From Arthrobacter sp. zg-Y1110 (GTDB lineage: Bacteria; Actinomycetota; Actinomycetes; Actinomycetales; Micrococcaceae): a DNA stretch of 64,000 nucleotides. Below the pieces are notes generated by a model. That model saw only the letters and a list, made by a program, of their open reading frames with translations, did not search any database and had not been told where the DNA came from. Below, one piece after another: positions 44,544 through 52,370 of this stretch (its first letter is position 1; the number at the start of each line of letters is the position of its first letter). The stretch is taken from the NCBI RefSeq assembly GCF_025244865.1, contig NZ_CP104272.1:1860001-1924000 (forward strand). The letters run 5' to 3'. A program made the position numbers and the translations under genes.

Positions 44544-45020
44544 TTATGCCGCTGTTGTTCCCGTTCCGGTTGCCTGGACCAGGGCGGTGGCCCCCTCGAT
44601 GCGTGCGACGCTGACCTCGACGCCCGCGGGCAGCGGGGATCCGTCAACGCTGCGGGCAGTCCACGTGTCTCCGCCGATCTTCACCGTTCCGGAGGAACCC
44701 GTTACGGATTCCAGCGTCACCGCAGGTGCGCCTATTATCCGGTCAATGTTGGACAGCTGGTCCTTGTCGCCCTTCTGCAGGTGCTTCAGGGCGACCGGGC
44801 GTACTACACCGATCATAAGAACGGAGACCACCGCGAACACCACTACCTGCAGGAAGAGCGGGGCGGCGAAGAACGAGGCCAGCATAGCGGCCAGGGCGCC
44901 CACGGCGAGCATGCCGAAGAACAGGTCAAGGGTAAGGGCCTCGACGGCGGCGAATCCAAGGAAAAGCACCAACCAGAGGGCCCAGCCGTAGCTGAGCATC
45001 CATTCGAAGACTTCCTGCAT
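44544..45020 (-). CDS. NfeD-like membrane protein
   Basis: A 158-residue short NfeD. Three or four hydrophobic helices (residues 8-85) are followed by a C-terminal OB-fold domain (about 95-155, VTLESVTGSSGTVKIGGDTWTARS). NfeD proteins pair with SPFH/stomatin proteins, and here the two genes are adjacent and co-directional with a 104-bp gap. There is no serine-protease (ClpP-like) domain, so this is the short NfeD1b form. AAGGGG precedes the ATG. Confidence 0.88.
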   Translation of the reverse strand: MQEVFEWMLSYGWALWLVLFLGFAAVEALTLDLFFGMLAVGALAAMLASFFAAPLFLQVVVFAVVSVLMIGVVRPVALKHLQKGDKDQLSNIDRIIGAPAVTLESVTGSSGTVKIGGDTWTARSVDGSPLPAGVEVSVARIEGATALVQATGTGTTAA

Positions 45021-45190
45021 CCGTTTTCCCCTTATCTTCCGGACAGTTCCGCTTATCCTGCTTGGCCCGCTGCCTGCGGCAACGGTCGCGCGCGGCGGCG
45101 GTTACCGGGCGTTTAGTACATTCTGCCCGAGACCGTGCCCCAGACCTAGGGCTACGGGCGGCGGAAGGATAACGTTTTGTGCGTCCGTGC

Positions 45191-46027
45191 TCAGTCGGCG
45201 CGGAAGATCTGCAGGGTGAAGGATGCAGTCACTTCGACGGGATCGGGCAGGCCGGCCAGGGTCTGCTCGAGGGCGGCCGGTTCCAGGTGCCGGGCGGAAG
45301 GGCCCATCAACACGACGTTTCGAACGTCCGCTTTGCCCAGCTGCATGGAGTACGTGCACTGTGCGGTGTCCAGGGGAGAGAAACCGGGCGACAGGGACGC
45401 GCTGACCCGTTCTTCCTTTTCGGCGGCGATACCCAGCATCGCCGCCCCCGCCCGGATTTCCTGCAGATGCTCGGGCCTCGGAGTCACCACTGCCAGGATG
45501 CCGCCGGGAGCCAGGACACGGCGGAATTCGGGTGGGTTCCTCGGTGCGAAGACGTTCAGGACCACGTCCACGGAGGCATCCCGCAGCGGAAGCCGCCGCC
45601 AGACGTCCCACACCAGTGCGTAGGTTCCCGGCAGTGCGCGGGCTGCCCGGCGCAGCGCGTACTTGGAAATGTCCAGTGCCACCGCGGCGGCCCCGGGCAG
45701 CGGCCGAAGCACCTCGCCGAGGTAGTAGCCCGTGCCGGCGCCGGCGTCAAGGACCGCTCCTGCGCGAGGTGCTGCGGCCGATACGAGGCGTGCCAGCTCA
45801 GCCGCCATGGGTTGGTAGTGCCCGGCCGCCAGAAAGTCGGTGCGGGCCTGCACCATGGCGGCAGTGTCGGCCTGGAACTTGGTGCCGCCGCCTGTGAGGA
45901 GATTGAAATAGCCCTGCTTGGCCGCATCATATCGATGACCTGCAGCGCAGCTGAGGGACCGGTTGCCCGAATCGGGTTCGAGGCTGCTGCCACAGACGGG
46001 ACAGACCAGCAGCGGCAGGGAAGGCAT
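45191..46027 (-). CDS. RlmA/TlrB-family 23S rRNA (guanine-N1) methyltransferase
   Basis: A 278-residue SAM-dependent methyltransferase. An N-terminal zinc site (C9, C12, C27, H31 in LVCPVCGSS...LSCAAGHRYD) leads into DAAKQGYFNLLTGG, the family signature. The SAM loop is VLDAGAGTGYYLGEVL near residue 90, and VLNVFAPRNPPEFRRVLAPGG follows the binding site. RlmA(I) modifies G745 and RlmA(II)/TlrB modifies G748, which gives tylosin resistance; which one this is cannot be decided by eye. It is divergent from the S9 peptidase gene and probably leaderless. Confidence 0.88.
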   Translation of the reverse strand: MPSLPLLVCPVCGSSLEPDSGNRSLSCAAGHRYDAAKQGYFNLLTGGGTKFQADTAAMVQARTDFLAAGHYQPMAAELARLVSAAAPRAGAVLDAGAGTGYYLGEVLRPLPGAAAVALDISKYALRRAARALPGTYALVWDVWRRLPLRDASVDVVLNVFAPRNPPEFRRVLAPGGILAVVTPRPEHLQEIRAGAAMLGIAAEKEERVSASLSPGFSPLDTAQCTYSMQLGKADVRNVVLMGPSARHLEPAALEQTLAGLPDPVEVTASFTLQIFRAD

Positions 46028-46033
46028 GAGTCC

Positions 46034-46039
46034 ATCCTA
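46034..46039 (-). promoter_or_regulatory. Leaderless -10 box of the RlmA-type gene
   Basis: TAGGAT on the minus strand ends 6 nt before the ATG at 46027. Confidence 0.5.
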
Positions 46040-46048
46040 AGGCGGCGG

Positions 46049-46077
46049 TTGGCCCCGCCGGCTGAGGACATTAGGCT
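46049..46077 (+). promoter_or_regulatory. Promoter of the S9 peptidase gene (leaderless)
   Basis: TTGGCC (46049-46054), 17-bp spacer, TAGGCT (46072-46077), then 7 nt to the GTG at 46085. No ribosome-binding site is present. Confidence 0.6.
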
Positions 46078-46084
46078 TCGGAGC

Positions 46085-48124
46085 GTGAAACCATGTGACC
46101 TGCCTCTCCTGAATTCCCTGTCCGCCCCGGCCGTGCATCCCGATGCCCTGCACTGCGTGGTCTCAGTGACCCGGCCGGACTTCACCGCCGATGCCTATAC
46201 CGGGCAGCTGTGGCGGGTTCCCTTGACGCAGGGAGGCCGGCCGCGCCGGCTCACCCGCGGTTTCCGGGACACGTCGCCGAAATACAGTCCCGATGGTTCC
46301 AGCCTCGGTTTCCTGCGTGCGGCACCGGGGGAGCCGGCTCAGCTGTACATCCTCGGTGCCGGCAGCGGGGAGCCCGTCCAGCTGACTGACGCATTGCTGG
46401 GCGTGTCCTGGTTTAATTTCTCGCCGGACGGACGCAGCGTGGTGTTTTCCGCCCGCGTACCGGAGGAAGGCCGGTACGGAACCACGGACGGCGTGGGTTC
46501 CACCGCTGAGGATCCCCGGCTCATCACCACCTTCAAATACCGGATGAACGGGGTGGGCTACACCGGCGACAAGCCCGTGCAGATCTTCCACTTGGTCTTG
46601 CCGGACCTCGACGCCGAGCCGCACGTCGAACCGCGGGGCCGGGCCAAGGACGGCGGCGAGCCCGGAAAGGGCCTGCCCGAGGCCGTGCAGCTGACTTCCG
46701 ACGCAGTGGACCATCTGCAGCCGGTGTTCACGGCGGACGGCGGCAGGATCCTGTTCACGTCCTCCCCGGATATGGATGCGTCCCTGGTGTCCGATGTCTT
46801 CAGCATCCACCCCGACGGCACCGGCCTGACCCGGCTTACCAACCACGACGCCGGCAACCCGCTGACGGTTTCGGATCCGGTGGAGAGCGCCAACGGGCAC
46901 TGGCTGTTCTATCTGGGCCAGGAGGTTTCCGTCACCGGCACCGATTTCGTCGCCCGGAACACCGCACTGTATGCGGCCCCGGCAGCGGATCCGACCGCAG
47001 TGCGCCGACTGACGGACCCGGAGAGCGTTGATCTGGCAGAGGGTACCGTGGTGCCGCACCTCGGCGCCGAGGTGCTGGTCTTTCGCCGGTCCCGCGGGGC
47101 AGGCGAACTCCTGGCCGTGGATGCGCGCGGACGCGTGGAAGTTCTGGTGACGGGGCACCTGGTCGTGGAAACTGCCGGGTCCGCGGACGGCACAGTGGTG
47201 GTCGGCTACACCGACCCGCGGACGGCCGGCGACCTCGCCGTCGTCGACGACGGCCGGCTCCGCCCCATCACGGACTTCTCCGACGCGCTGCGCCGGGACA
47301 CCGCAGTGGCGCTGCCGGTGGAGGAAACCCACCCCTCCGGAGACGGCTATCCCGTGCACGGCTGGCTGGCACTGCCCGAGGGGCCCGGCCCGCACCCGGT
47401 GCTGCTGAACATCCACGGCGGGCCGTTCGCCCAGTACGGCTGGGGCTATTTCGACGAGACACAGGTCTATACCAACGCCGGTTACGCGGTGCTGATGTGC
47501 AACCCCCGGGGGTCCGCCGGCTACGGGCAGGCACACGGCCGAAGCATCAAGGAAGCCATGGGCACCCTGGACCTGGCCGATGTGCTGGCGTTCGTGGACG
47601 GTGCGCTGGCCGCGCATCCGGAACTGGACGGAAACCGGCTGGGCATCATGGGCGGCTCCTACGGCGGCTACCTCACGGCGTGGACCATTGCACACGACCA
47701 CCGGTTCACTGCCGCCGTGGTGGAACGCGGCTTCCTCGATCCGCTGTCCTTTGTCGGCTCCGCGGACATCGGCTGGTTCTTCAGCGCCGGCTACACCGGC
47801 ACGGATCCGGCCGCCGTGCAGGCGCAGAGCCCGATGGCGTGCGTGGACTCCGTCCGCACCCCCACCTTCGTAATCCATTCCGAAGAGGACCTGCGCTGTC
47901 CGGTGGAGCAGGCCCAGCGGTACTACACCGCCCTGAAGCTGCGGTCGGTGCCTACGGAGCTGCTGCTCTTCCCGGGCGAAAACCACGAGCTCTCACGCAG
48001 CGGCACGCCGTGGCACCGGCGGCGGCGCTTCGAGCACCTGCTCGCCTGGTGGGCCCGCTGGCTGCCGACGCCGCAGAACCCGGCCCCGGAACAGGCCCGC
48101 ACGCCGGAGCCTGCGCGTGCCTAA
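46085..48124 (+). CDS. S9-family (prolyl oligopeptidase/acylaminoacyl) peptidase
   Basis: A 679-residue serine peptidase. Residues 20-400 form a WD40/TolB-like beta-propeller (repeats such as TSPKYSPDGSSLGFLRA and WFNFSPDGRSVVFSA). The C-terminal alpha/beta-hydrolase domain has S525 in GGSYGGYLT, D602 in HSEEDLRCPVEQ and H634 in GENHELSRSG. There is no signal peptide, so it is cytoplasmic. The open frame runs on 302 codons upstream (from 45179) over the opposite-strand RlmA-type gene, but that part has no family resemblance. GTG 46085 fits the promoter and the family length. Confidence 0.92.
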   Translation: MKPCDLPLLNSLSAPAVHPDALHCVVSVTRPDFTADAYTGQLWRVPLTQGGRPRRLTRGFRDTSPKYSPDGSSLGFLRAAPGEPAQLYILGAGSGEPVQLTDALLGVSWFNFSPDGRSVVFSARVPEEGRYGTTDGVGSTAEDPRLITTFKYRMNGVGYTGDKPVQIFHLVLPDLDAEPHVEPRGRAKDGGEPGKGLPEAVQLTSDAVDHLQPVFTADGGRILFTSSPDMDASLVSDVFSIHPDGTGLTRLTNHDAGNPLTVSDPVESANGHWLFYLGQEVSVTGTDFVARNTALYAAPAADPTAVRRLTDPESVDLAEGTVVPHLGAEVLVFRRSRGAGELLAVDARGRVEVLVTGHLVVETAGSADGTVVVGYTDPRTAGDLAVVDDGRLRPITDFSDALRRDTAVALPVEETHPSGDGYPVHGWLALPEGPGPHPVLLNIHGGPFAQYGWGYFDETQVYTNAGYAVLMCNPRGSAGYGQAHGRSIKEAMGTLDLADVLAFVDGALAAHPELDGNRLGIMGGSYGGYLTAWTIAHDHRFTAAVVERGFLDPLSFVGSADIGWFFSAGYTGTDPAAVQAQSPMACVDSVRTPTFVIHSEEDLRCPVEQAQRYYTALKLRSVPTELLLFPGENHELSRSGTPWHRRRRFEHLLAWWARWLPTPQNPAPEQARTPEPARA

Positions 48125-48136
48125 AGCCCGCCGGAC

Positions 48137-48766
48137 CTAGAAACCCAGTATCCGCTGGGCCTCGCCGATCCCCGGCGAGGCCCACCGGCGGGCGTATTCG
48201 GCATTGCTGCACAGGGATCGGGGAAGCATCCTGTCCACATACACGGTTCCGAAGAGATGGTCCGTTTCATGCTGGACTATCCGCGCCTGCCAGCCGCTGA
48301 AGCGCTCCATGCGCTGCCGGGACTGCAGATCGGTGTAGTCCAGCACCACGGAACGCGGCCGGCGGACCACACCTTGGTAACCCTCGAAGGACAGGCAGCC
48401 CTCGAAGAACTCGACCGTCTCGTCACCGTCTGCTTCGTACCGGGGATTGATGATCGTGAAGAACGGCAGGGGAACCCGCTCCCGGAGGGCGGAGGCCTCG
48501 GCACCGGCGTCGAAGGTGTCTTCCAGCACCGCGATCTGCAGCGGAATACCCAGCTGGGGTGCAGCCAGCCCCACGCCGGGGGCGGCGTGCATGACCCGGC
48601 GCATGAGCGCAACGAGCGCGTCCAGTTCGGCGGCGTCCAGTTCGCCGTCGAAGGGCAGCGCCTCACGGCGGAGGGCGGGGTGCCCCAGTTGGACTATCGG
48701 CACGAGCTCCTGCTCTAGCATCGGCAGGACCAAGTCGCGCAGCAGGGCGGTGGAATCTGTGGGCAC
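48137..48766 (-). CDS. def: Peptide deformylase
   Basis: A 209-residue metalloenzyme that removes the N-formyl group from new proteins. All three motifs are present: GVGLAAP (64-70), EGCLS (metal ligand C124) and QHETDH (ligands H166 and H170, catalytic E167). The N-terminal extension of about 25 residues and the middle insertion are longer than in E. coli Def, as usual for actinobacterial enzymes. The GTG start lies 6 nt after TAGGAT. It is convergent with the S9 peptidase gene (12-bp gap). Confidence 0.94.
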   Translation of the reverse strand: MPTDSTALLRDLVLPMLEQELVPIVQLGHPALRREALPFDGELDAAELDALVALMRRVMHAAPGVGLAAPQLGIPLQIAVLEDTFDAGAEASALRERVPLPFFTIINPRYEADGDETVEFFEGCLSFEGYQGVVRRPRSVVLDYTDLQSRQRMERFSGWQARIVQHETDHLFGTVYVDRMLPRSLCSNAEYARRWASPGIGEAQRILGF

Positions 48767-48772
48767 CGCTTC

Positions 48773-48778
48773 ATCCTA
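48773..48778 (-). promoter_or_regulatory. Leaderless -10 box of def
   Basis: TAGGAT on the minus strand ends 6 nt before the GTG at 48766. It is the same hexamer and spacing as before the RlmA-type gene. Confidence 0.5.
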
Positions 48779-48831
48779 GTAGCCGCTACGGTGTTCTCGC
48801 GCAGCCGGGGCGGCGTAACGTCGTGGGCACC

Positions 48832-49392
48832 ATGACCGAGCAGCAGCCGTACAACGTCCTGGGACGGTATCCGGGTTTCGAATTGCGCCATTACCCCGCG
48901 CACATCGTGGCACAGGTCACCGTGAACGCAGGCTTCCAGGGGGCGGGCAATGCCGGCTTCCGGCACCTCTACGCGTACATCAGCGGGAGGAACTCGTTCC
49001 TGCCCCCGCCGGAACAGCCTCCCTCCGGCACCGACGGACAGGCCCTGGCGATGACGGCTCCGGTCCTCCTGGAACCAAGCGCGATTCCGGGCGCCTTCTG
49101 CGTGGCCTTCGTCCTGCCCGCGGAGCTGACCGCTGCCGCAGCCCCGGTGCCCGAGGACCCGGCCGTCAGCATTGTTTCGGTGCCGGGCCAGACGGCCGCT
49201 GCTGCGGCGTTTTCCGGCCGCTGGAGCGAAGCCAACTACCAGAGCCATCTCCAAGACCTCCTGGCTGCCATATCCGCCGAAGGGTTCACCCCCCTTGGCG
49301 GTCCGCGGTTCGCGCGGTTCGACCCGCCGTTCCGGCCGTGGTTCCTGCGCCGCAACGAAGTGGTTCAGGATGTGGAGGGTCCGGGGGACTGA
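48832..49392 (+). CDS. SOUL-family heme-binding protein
   Basis: A 186-residue SOUL/HEBP-like protein. It opens with YNVLGRYPGFELRHYPAHIVAQV, the first strands of the fold, and includes NAGFRHLYAYISGRN, ALAMTAPVLLEP (the conserved M-T-A-P element) and a C-terminal FDPPFRPWFLRRNEV, matching the family's W-F-RRNE ending. Binding of heme or another hydrophobic ligand is inferred from the family. ATG 48832 is preferred; a GTG 9 nt earlier is possible. It is divergent from def. Confidence 0.88.
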   Translation: MTEQQPYNVLGRYPGFELRHYPAHIVAQVTVNAGFQGAGNAGFRHLYAYISGRNSFLPPPEQPPSGTDGQALAMTAPVLLEPSAIPGAFCVAFVLPAELTAAAAPVPEDPAVSIVSVPGQTAAAAAFSGRWSEANYQSHLQDLLAAISAEGFTPLGGPRFARFDPPFRPWFLRRNEVVQDVEGPGD

Positions 49393-49536
49393 AGATACCC
49401 GGCGGCCTGTCCGACGTCGTCGAGCCGGCAGCCGAACTGGTGCTCAAGTGCAGGCTCGGCGGCGAACGCCGTCTGGAGGGACGGAGCGTCGGCGTGCGTC
49501 CAGGGACGCAGCAGGGGAGAGGCAGGCATCGGGCAG

Positions 49537-49971
49537 TTATGCCGCAGGCGGGACGAATCCCAGGGGCAGCAGGTCTTCCGCGGGAATGCTGACCGGGCCC
49601 TCCGGCGTCGGCAGGATCACGCGGATCCCGGGGTAGTAGTCGGCAAGGATCTGCCGGTCCCGGCCGCATGGGCTTTGGACGCCGCGGCCATGGTTTCCGA
49701 CGGCGACGATGCAGGTGGGATCGGCCGCTCCGGCCGCCCGTGCCGCACCCAGGGCAACAAGTTCGGCGCAGGGACCGCCCGTGAAGTGATAGAGGTTCAC
49801 GCCCGCATGCATGCCGCCGTCGGCCGTGCGGACCGCAGCGCCCATGGTATGGATGCCGTCTTCGTCGGGGCCGGCGTCGGTGGCAGCGTCAATGGTGCAC
49901 CGGGCCAGGTCCACGAGTTCCCGGTCCGCCGGGGTGAGCGGAACGGCTGACGGGGGAAGGGAAGTAGGCAT
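49537..49971 (-). CDS. Cytidine deaminase-like protein with altered zinc motif
   Basis: A 144-residue member of the cytidine/blasticidin-S deaminase fold. The first motif is C68-A-E70 (GGPCAELVALGAAR). The second is P-C102-G-R-D105 (SPCGRDRQILADYYPG), where the usual fourth ligand cysteine of PCxxC is replaced by aspartate. The rest of the fold, including GAAVRTADGGMHAGVNLYH, is intact, so the protein may still bind zinc or may have changed function. It is probably leaderless from TAGACT. No nucleoside-salvage genes are adjacent. Confidence 0.75.
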   Translation of the reverse strand: MPTSLPPSAVPLTPADRELVDLARCTIDAATDAGPDEDGIHTMGAAVRTADGGMHAGVNLYHFTGGPCAELVALGAARAAGAADPTCIVAVGNHGRGVQSPCGRDRQILADYYPGIRVILPTPEGPVSIPAEDLLPLGFVPPAA

Positions 49972-49977
49972 GCGCAG

Positions 49978-49983
49978 AGTCTA
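49978..49983 (-). promoter_or_regulatory. Leaderless -10 box of the deaminase-like gene
   Basis: TAGACT on the minus strand ends 6 nt before the ATG at 49971. Confidence 0.5.
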
Positions 49984-49999
49984 CGGCGCGGGTCCGGCC

Positions 50000-50043
50000 G
50001 TTAAAGACAAACAGCCGGGCCCGCCGTCTGGCGAAACCCGGCT
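50000..50043 (-). terminator. Terminator after the DUF4193 gene
   Basis: AGCCGGG (50013-50019) pairs with CCCGGCT (50037-50043). On the minus strand the hairpin is followed by GTTTGTCTTT. Confidence 0.7.
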
Positions 50044-50061
50044 GTGCGGCTCGGGGCGTGA

Positions 50062-50364
50062 CTAGCCCTCGCAGTCCACGCAGTAGGCCTCGCCGTTTTT
50101 TTCGCGGGCAATCTGCGAACGGTGGCGTACGAGGAAGCAGGACATGCAGGTGAACTCGTCTGCCTGCGGGGGAACCACCTTGATGAGCAGTTCCTCGCCG
50201 GAAAGATCCGCACCCGGAAGGTCAAAACCGTCAATGGCGTCTGACTCTTCGACATCGATGACTGCAGTCATCGCTCCGCCACGCTGCTGAGCTTTCAGAC
50301 CCTCGAGGGAGTCTGTGTGCTGGTCTTCTTCCTTGACGCGCGGGGCATCGTAATCGGTAGCCAT
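50062..50364 (-). CDS. DUF4193 zinc-ribbon-like protein
   Basis: A 100-residue actinobacterial protein. The N-terminal half is acidic (VDVEESDAIDGFDLPGADLSG). The C-terminal half holds two CxxC pairs (FTCMSCFLV and AYCVDCEG), consistent with a small zinc ribbon. Its function is unknown; the family is widely conserved and often well expressed. AGGAGA about 12 nt before the ATG serves as ribosome-binding site. A terminator follows, and a gene-poor kilobase lies upstream. Confidence 0.88.
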   Translation of the reverse strand: MATDYDAPRVKEEDQHTDSLEGLKAQQRGGAMTAVIDVEESDAIDGFDLPGADLSGEELLIKVVPPQADEFTCMSCFLVRHRSQIAREKNGEAYCVDCEG

Positions 50365-51477
50365 TTTCTTGTGCTTATCTCCTGATTGTGGGGGGGTGAA
50401 GCGTAGATCATATAGGGCAACGAAAGTCGCTGCACCAAACCGTACAGGCGTGGCGGACCACGGATGACAAAATACGGCAGGAAAGTGATCAACGTCCCGT
50501 CGGAACTTTGTATTCCCGCTTTCATGCCCGCGGCTGCCCGGGCCACGACCCGCTGGAGAGCAGGGAAGGGCAGCGTTACGCCTCCGGTTATGTTAAGCCG
50601 CGTAGTCCCGTCTGAGCAGCAAGCCCGGGCATTATGTCAACCCGCGACGGTACGCCTTGCGAGGGTGGCGTCAGCTGAAATCCGCGCGACCAGGTCGGGC
50701 GGTTTCCCGGGCAGGGCAGGAGCCGGCGGGCGGTTATGTAAAGCCGCGCAGATGACCCAGCCGGGTTCCCGGGGGACGTTATGTCAACTGAGTACGCAGC
50801 GGCGCATGGGGCTCCAAGGGGACGGAAAGCGTCGGACCTGGTCAGCCGTTTTTGAGGCGTCAGCCGTGGCGGCCTTTCATTGCAGACGGCATCCGGGGCG
50901 GAGCCAGCACTGAAAAGCCCGGACGCTTGAAGATTACGAAAAGCAGCGAAAACGGGGGATTAGCGGGCAATCGGGGCCGGATGGACGATCGGGGAATATC
51001 TGTGGTTTACGCCACTTCCGGCACCCCGTTTATAACGCCGATAATCTACATTATGTCAACTAGCGTTGAGAAGGGGATCCCCCGGGGCCGGTCCCTCAGT
51101 CCGGAGGACCTCGCTCGCCCGGAAAGCTCTGGATGCGTTCACGGGACGCAGGCTTCGTGCGGCGACGACTCCTGTGCCGTAGGTTCCGTCGGCAGGATGC
51201 CCTCCGGTGCCGTGCTTTTCGGGTCGGGACGGCCGTCCGGGGTCAGGCGAAGGGTCAGGACGGACACCGGACGCCGGCCCGTTCCTCTGACGCCGGTCCG
51301 TTCCACTTGTGCGGCTGATTCCCGCAGGATCCCGAGGTCTGTGACGCATGGGAAAGATGTGAACCCTCCAGCCACATGCGCCCCACTGAGTGGGACGCTG
51401 TGCCCGGCGGGACTGCCGGGCCGGGCCAGGCCAGCTCCCGGGCCAGCTCCCGTGTCCACTCCCCTAGGCCCACTCCC
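50365..51477. other. Gene-poor 1.1-kb region with dispersed repeats
   Basis: No open frame here resembles a known protein or shows a credible start. The first 700 bp hold five copies of a TTATGT-type 15-bp repeat and AT-rich patches (around 50930-51060). From 51070 on, the sequence is GC-rich with short tandem duplications, such as CTCCCGGGCCAG-like repeats near 51430 and CTCCCCTAGGCC-like repeats near 51460. It looks like decayed or non-coding accessory DNA. Its boundaries are the DUF4193 gene and the methyltransferase gene. Confidence 0.6.
50588..51065 (+). repeat. Five dispersed direct repeats, TTATGTNAAGCCGCG type
   Basis: Copies start at 50588 (TTATGTTAAGCCGCG), 50632 (TTATGTCAACCCGCG), 50734 (TTATGTAAAGCCGCG), 50779 (TTATGTCAACTGAGT) and 51051 (TTATGTCAACTAGCG). 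All point the same way. Two pairs have almost equal spacing (44 and 45 bp). I found no copy elsewhere in the window and no inverted partner. They could be recombination sites or the ends of small mobile elements. Confidence 0.7.
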
Positions 51478-52308
51478 CTAGGCGCGCTTCGCCGTGACCA
51501 GCAAGTACTCCCAGTCCATGGCCGTGTTGCCGGTGCCGGCGCTGAACCCCCTCACCAGCTCCAGCAGCGCCTCATCCAGTGCAGCAGCGCGCTCCGGGCT
51601 GTCCGCAAGCGATTTGTACACGGCGATGGTGGGACCGTAGTTCGCTTTGAAGAAGCCCAGGAAGTCCTCCGGGGTCGCGAACCGGTCAACACGCAGGGTC
51701 CGGCGTTCGGCGGTGAAATCCTGCACCTTGCCGGCCAGGAGAGACTCCACATGCTCGGGGTTTCCCCACAACGGCGGCGGCTGCGCTCCGGGAGGCGGAG
51801 GCGGCGCGTACGGCTTCATGGTGGCGAACATGCGCCCGATGAATCCTTCCGGGGTCCAGTTGATCAGTCCGATCCTTCCGCCGGGCCGGCACACACGCAC
51901 CATTTCAGACGCCGTCTGCCCGTGGTGCGGAGCGAACATCACTCCGACGCAGGACATCACCGCGTCGAAGGAGCCGTCCGCGAACGGAAGCGATTCGGCG
52001 TCGGCCACCACCCAGTTCAGGTGCGCGCCCCGGGACTGCGCTATCCGCTTGCCCGATTCGAGGAGTTCCGGTGTCAGGTCCGAGGCTGTCACGTCGGCGC
52101 CGGTCTCCGCAGCGACAATTGCTGCGTTGCCCGTACCCGCCGCGATGTCCAGGACCTCATCCCGGTCCGTAATAGCGCAGGCCTCCACCAGCACCGGGCC
52201 CAAGCCGGGAATGATTTCGGTGGCCACGGCCGTATAGTTCCCGAGCGCCCATACCGCCCGGAGCCTCGCTTTCAGTTCCCGGTCGGGGCTGGTTTGTGTG
52301 TCCGTCAT
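51478..52308 (-). CDS. Class I SAM-dependent methyltransferase
   Basis: A 276-residue Rossmann methyltransferase. The SAM loop is VLDIAAGTGNAAIVAAETGADV near residue 55, the acidic hairpin is DLTPELLE, and post-I motifs are VVADAESLPFADGSFDAVMSCVG and VCRPGGRIGLINWTPEGFIG. It belongs to the UbiE/COQ5-like small-molecule methyltransferase group. The substrate is unknown. The proline run APPPPPGAQPPPLWG near residue 175 is unusual. It lies 62 bp downstream of the BTAD-regulator gene in the same direction, so probably one operon. ATG 52308 is preferred over GTG 52317. Confidence 0.85.
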   Translation of the reverse strand: MTDTQTSPDRELKARLRAVWALGNYTAVATEIIPGLGPVLVEACAITDRDEVLDIAAGTGNAAIVAAETGADVTASDLTPELLESGKRIAQSRGAHLNWVVADAESLPFADGSFDAVMSCVGVMFAPHHGQTASEMVRVCRPGGRIGLINWTPEGFIGRMFATMKPYAPPPPPGAQPPPLWGNPEHVESLLAGKVQDFTAERRTLRVDRFATPEDFLGFFKANYGPTIAVYKSLADSPERAAALDEALLELVRGFSAGTGNTAMDWEYLLVTAKRA

Positions 52309-52370
52309 GATCCTCACGTCCTTGCGTTTGAGGGGGCTTGCATTCCGCCCCTTTGTGCTGCCTGACCCTG

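Noticed and set aside
45179..46084. 302-codon upstream extension of the S9 peptidase open frame
   Set aside because: It lies antisense to the RlmA-type methyltransferase gene, shows no family resemblance, and the promoter and normal peptidase length both point to GTG 46085.
50464..50913. 149-codon open frame in the repeat-bearing gap
   Set aside because: Its sequence is crossed by three different repeat copies, has no ribosome-binding site, and its composition is random-like.
50588..51065. CRISPR array
   Set aside because: The repeats are only about 15 bp, vary between copies and have spacings of 44, 102, 45 and 272 bp. No cas gene is present.
51139..51459. 106-codon minus-strand open frame next to the methyltransferase gene
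   Set aside because: Pro/Gly/Arg-rich, no recognised family, and no start signal; kept as part of the gene-poor region.
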